Assembly: GCA_021789355.1 (NCBI GenBank)
Contig: JAJYJR010000310.1
Coordinates: 1-7,008, forward strand
DNA: 7,008 nt
Direction of reading: 5' to 3'
Source: Chloroflexota bacterium
Lineage (GTDB): Bacteria; Chloroflexota; Limnocylindria; Limnocylindrales; CSP1-4
The notes below the pieces were generated by a model, which had not been told where the DNA came from, did not search any database, and worked only from the letters and a program-made list of their open reading frames with translations. Both the position numbers and the translations under genes were made by a program. Positions 6,701 through 7,008 of this stretch are shown piece after piece. Within the stretch, counting starts at the first letter, position 1, and each line of letters starts with the position of its first letter.

Positions 6701-7008
6701 CACGTACGACAAGCAGGGCAACCGGCTCACCGGCGTTGCTGGCTCTGGTGCCCAAGTCACGTACACCTACGATCAGGCGAACCGGCTGGTCTCGGCGCAG
6801 GGCGGGGGAAGCGGTTCCGCGGCCGGGCTCCTCGCGGGCGGCGAGTACCACTCGCTCGCCGTCAGCAGCACGGGTGCCGTCTACGCCTGGGGCAACAACG
6901 CGTACGGCCAGCTCGGCAACGGCACCACGACGAGCAGCACGACGCCGGTCCAGGTGTCCAACCTGTCTGGGGCGAGCGCGGTCGCGGCGGGCGATCTCCA
7001 CAGCGCAG
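3777..7008 (+). CDS. Secreted RHS/YD-repeat protein with RCC1 repeats (partial, runs off right edge)
   Basis: This frame is open without a stop for 1077 codons to the window end. Residues 1 to about 170 form a non-repetitive module beginning VGYADNLRPSGFF, with 'VDDVSVTIG', 'FDLWG', 'VPAGGSLLL' and 'NFDTSD'. It reads like an extracellular beta-sandwich and contains several Cys. Residues of about 175-310 resemble the DUF6531 entry domain of RHS proteins (CATGDFWETFDELSVPGRG, LTYNSL, VGFGWTGSYD). About 30 YD repeats follow to about residue 1007 (TYDPLGR, TDPLGNTTTYAY and similar), which in this family build a hollow shell around a C-terminal cargo. A Gly/Ser linker then leads to an RCC1 repeat at about residue 1020. 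The protein is likely exported; the RHS core and any toxin tip are outside the window. The GTG at 3777 is given as start only because TAG precedes it. The original start was probably the GTG at 3615, so the gene may be broken or depend on readthrough. Confidence 0.85.
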   Translation, partial: MGYADNLRPSGFFPQPWAGSPNVNFVGCTGCTEDSGAVRIANSSSSATTVDDVSVTIGTTTFDLWGASLNVPAGGSLLLAQTSSAQNFDTSDVGTLSCGETGFIPQITVTIGGTAYTFADTEQVLNTGGFDLANCPSGTNESQPWTQLGGPLSASNVLGGGNPVAPQIPSCNGGDAVSCATGDFWETFDELSVPGRGVPLDFALTYNSLDASQSSSVGFGWTGSYDVSLSIDQTAGMATVTEENGTTVTFTINGTSFVAPAWVPATLTQNPDGTYTFLRLHDLRQYVFSSSGQLLRIVDRNGYTTSLTYQSGELSTVTDPAGRTLTFSYGSNGDIASVTDPAGRTVSLAYGAAGDLTSITDPAGGVTSFTYDSGHHALTMTDPRGGTLTNTYDPLGRVTAQTDPAGRKTTFSYVAGTTTITDPNGHVTREHFSDYLPVAIERGYGTSSDATSTFTYDPSVLGISSMTDPNGHTTTFAWDAQGDLLSRSDALGHTTSFTYDAQSDLTSITDPLGNTTTYSYETNGNVTGVSRPITGGGGSGTQTTSFTYGDSAHPGDVTSMTDPDGHVWSFTYDANGDLASVGEPPGDTATFAYDAIGRRTSVVAPRGNASGGNPAAHTTSYTYDPLGDLTSATDPLGNTTTYAYNADGNLVKQTDPLGHATSYGYDADNELTSVTRPDGATLGYAYDGAGNLTGQTDAANALTTYAYDPLNRVVGVTDPLNRTTTYAYDLAGNPTSKMNPSGQVTSFSYDAANEQTAVSYSDGTTPAVSYTYDADGRRVAMNDGTGTTSYTFNSLGGLVAETNGAGQAVGYTYDPAGNLTSLNYPNGKSVSRAYDAAGRLSSVTDWLGNTTAFAYDADGNLVTTTYPNGTTATSTYDAADQMTATRDAQGSSTLASFQYARNADGLVASVTQGGAFSGTQSFGYDALNQLTSVNGGSYTYDAANNLTGLISGATLAYDTANEVTGLTQGGATTPFTYDKQGNRLTGVAGSGAQVTYTYDQANRLVSAQGGGSGSAAGLLAGGEYHSLAVSSTGAVYAWGNNAYGQLGNGTTTSSTTPVQVSNLSGASAVAAGDLHSA
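4701..6797 (+). repeat. YD (RHS) repeat array, about 30 units
   Basis: Units of roughly 20-25 codons follow the pattern [T/A/S]-Y-D-x-x-G-[N/D/R]-L-x-S-x-T-D-P-x-G-x-T-T. By eye I count about 31 Y-D-like cores, a few of them degenerate (AWDAQGD, SYVAGTT, TFNSLGG). The TDP half is strongest at the start of the array and fades after about 6000. At the DNA level the array is rich in ACGTACGA and CACCGATCC, so CGTACG palindromes recur. Copies are similar but not identical, which indicates an old array rather than a recent expansion. The array encodes protein and is not a CRISPR. Confidence 0.9.
6834..7008 (+). other. RCC1-type beta-propeller repeat fused after the YD array (partial)
   Basis: Directly after a Gly/Ser/Ala linker (QGGGSGSAAG) the frame reads AGGEYHSLAVSSTGAVYAWG, then NNAYGQLGNGTTTSSTTPV and AAGDLHSA at the edge. 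The G-x-x-H-S-x-A, 'AWG.N.YGQLG.G' and 'P..V' pattern is typical of an RCC1 repeat of about 50 residues, and the final residues begin a second blade. RCC1 repeats form seven-bladed propellers that bind proteins or other ligands, so further blades are expected to the right of the window. Confidence 0.85.

Noticed and set aside
4701..6797. Repeats that might suggest a CRISPR or satellite array
   Set aside because: The units vary, keep codon phase throughout and encode classic YD repeats.

Overview
The window is very GC-rich bacterial DNA with GTG starts, tightly packed genes and a promoter that looks leaderless. This suggests a high-GC lineage such as Actinomycetota or Chloroflexota. That is inference, because no rRNA or marker gene is present. 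It divides into two divergent transcription units separated by about 0.45 kb.

Minus strand, 3142 down to 1: four genes, read right to left, each overlapping the next by four bases (ATGA, GTGA, ATGA). They are (i) a 202-aa protein with a ribbon-helix-helix-like N-terminus, a long coiled coil and a CxxC motif; (ii) an 85-aa protein with one membrane helix; (iii) a complete 501-aa large serine recombinase with catalytic Ser, Recombinase domain, Cys4 zinc ribbon and coiled coil; and (iv) the first 260 residues of a MacB/FtsX-type ABC transporter permease that runs off the left edge. A -35/-10 pair with 17-bp spacing ends exactly 7 nt before the ATG of the first gene. The ACAT of that -10 is followed by a TACATGTA palindrome on the upstream side. 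The arrangement looks like a self-regulated recombinase operon that reads into an ABC permease.

Intergenic, 3179-3601: no convincing gene. It holds a repeated decamer (GTCAAGCACC), a TTGAC-N5-GTCAA inverted repeat and a small GC hairpin.

Plus strand, 3615 to the right edge: a large secreted RHS/YD-repeat protein. A signal-peptide-like N-terminus (3615-3773) is separated from the body by one in-frame TAG at 3774-3776; a GTG follows immediately at 3777. From there the frame stays open for 1077 codons to the window end. It encodes a cysteine-containing N-terminal module, a DUF6531-like RHS entry domain, about 30 YD repeats, a Gly/Ser linker and then the start of an RCC1-type beta-propeller. The C-terminus (RHS core and any toxin) lies outside the window.

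The points that most deserve follow-up are the lone amber codon between signal peptide and RHS body, the YD-repeat/RCC1 fusion, and the compact operon joining a DNA-binding coiled-coil protein, a small membrane protein, a serine recombinase and an ABC permease.
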